A stretch of 41,474 nucleotides of DNA from Actinomycetota bacterium (lineage in GTDB: Bacteria; Actinomycetota; Nitriliruptoria; Nitriliruptorales; Nitriliruptoraceae): positions 1-41,474 of the forward strand of contig JAHWKB010000003.1 of NCBI GenBank assembly GCA_019348115.1, given 5' to 3'. Positions 40,521 to 41,474 of the stretch are shown here, one piece after another. The notes under the pieces are model-generated. The model was not told the origin of the DNA. It worked only from the letters and a program-made list of their open reading frames with translations, and searched no databases. How positions within the stretch are numbered: position 1 is the stretch's first letter; each line of letters begins with the position of its first letter. A program made the position numbers and the translations under genes.

Positions 40521-41168
40521 TCAGTCGCCGGCGACGAAGTACAGCCACTCGCCCTCCGGGCTGATGGCCGTCCGGTAGCCGAGGTAGCTGCCGAGCTCCC
40601 GCCACTCGTCGATGGCCTCGGGCGGGTAGACCGAGAGGAGCTCGTCCCAGGCGCTGTCGTCCTCCGGCTCGACGTGCACCCGCGGCCAGACCGTGGCGCC
40701 ATCGCCGTCCTCGCCCGCGGGCAGCTCGAGGATGCCGACGAGCTCGGCGAGGACGCGCTGGCCGCTGCTCTCCGCCTCGCGCCAGAAGGGCGCCGGGTCG
40801 TCCCCACCCCCGAAGGAGAAGGTGAAGTCCGCCGTCTCGCCGGCGATCCCGGCGAGGCGGTCGTAGTCGCAGGACAGGGCCGCCTCGCGGATCTCGGACC
40901 ACGTCTCGGCGGCGGCGTCCGTCAGCCCCTGCGGCTCGACGTCCTCGGCGAGGAGCTCGCCGGCGGAGCAGTCCGCGCCGGCGTCCGGCACGGCCGGCTC
41001 GGGCACCTCCGTCGCCTCGACCGGGGACGGGGTCACCGCGGGCGTGGTCGCGGCGGCGGTGGGGGACGGCTCGATCGTCTGGTCGTCACCACCGCCGCTG
41101 CACGCGGCGAGCACGACCGCCGCGGCGCCGGCGGCGACGAGGGGACGGAGCGGGGAGCGGACGGGCAC
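40521..41168 (-). CDS. Putative lipoprotein
   Basis: (V)PVRSPLRPLVAAGAAAVVLAACSGGG lipobox LAAC; GTG at 41168. Confidence 0.75.
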   Translation of the reverse strand: MPVRSPLRPLVAAGAAAVVLAACSGGGDDQTIEPSPTAAATTPAVTPSPVEATEVPEPAVPDAGADCSAGELLAEDVEPQGLTDAAAETWSEIREAALSCDYDRLAGIAGETADFTFSFGGGDDPAPFWREAESSGQRVLAELVGILELPAGEDGDGATVWPRVHVEPEDDSAWDELLSVYPPEAIDEWRELGSYLGYRTAISPEGEWLYFVAGD

Positions 41169-41399
41169 GGTGGTTCCTCGCAGACGGGGACGCGTCCCTG
41201 ACGTGCGTACCGCAACCCCGGTGGAGCCACCAGCGCGGACCTCGTGCGTGCGGTCGATGCGCCCTGGTCCGGGCGCGGCTCGCACGTCGCGGGTGTGCCG
41301 TCCCGTGCCACCCGGCCGCGGATACCGCGATCGAGTTGGCAGCTGTGGACGACGTGACGTCTTCCCGGCGACGGCTACGGCCGCAGAGGAGGTGAACTG

Positions 41400-41474
41400 G
41401 TGTTCGGGTCGGACCGGGAGCCAAGGCCGACCGCGAGGTCGGCGAGCAGCTGGGCTCCTCGCCCGCTGCCGCGG
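41400..41474 (+). CDS. 5' end of an unidentified CDS, truncated by the window
   Basis: AGGAGGTGA SD followed by GTG and an open frame to the window end; too short to identify. Confidence 0.35.
   Translation, partial: MFGSDREPRPTARSASSWAPRPLPR

Noticed and set aside
41344-41352. TGTGGACGA DnaA-like box near the right end
   Set aside because: Single 8/9 match; no neighbours visible before the window ends.

Overview
This is a high-GC actinobacterial chromosomal window spanning the replication origin. Leftward from the origin run dnaA, dnaN, recF, an LPXTG-anchored BNR/sialidase-like protein, dciA (DUF721) and an Fpg/Nei glycosylase, then gyrB, a small membrane ORF, gyrA, a DUF3566 gene and tRNA-Ile(GAT). 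Rightward run rpmH, rnpA, yidD, yidC, jag/khpB, rsmG, parA and parB, followed by DUF817, rpiA, HAD, ddl, aminotransferase, GNAT, an anti-sigma-like gene, an ECF sigma factor, a CwlM-like amidase and TRIC. A 3' fragment of tRNA-Ala(TGC) opens the window. The main unusual observations are: (1) a ParA with a 119-residue C-terminal tail containing 33 His, plus a ~280-residue N-terminal extension; (2) two perfect parS sites (GTTCCACGTGGAAC) and three copies of an asymmetric variant (GTTCCACGGGGAAC), one half parS-like and the other carrying the A-to-C change typical of Noc-type sites; (3) a lone proteasome-beta-like Ntn hydrolase with exact Thr1/Asp17/Lys33 spacing and no propeptide, translationally coupled to a lipoprotein, inserted in the replication gene cluster; (4) a DnaA-box cluster between two hairpins in a convergent intergenic gap ~18 kb from oriC (datA/titration-like); (5) DnaA-box sets on both sides of dnaA; (6) a pair of paralogous secreted sialidase-like proteins, one LPXTG-anchored and one not, inside the recF-gyrB interval. 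All calls come from reading the sequence and supplied ORFs. No database search was run.
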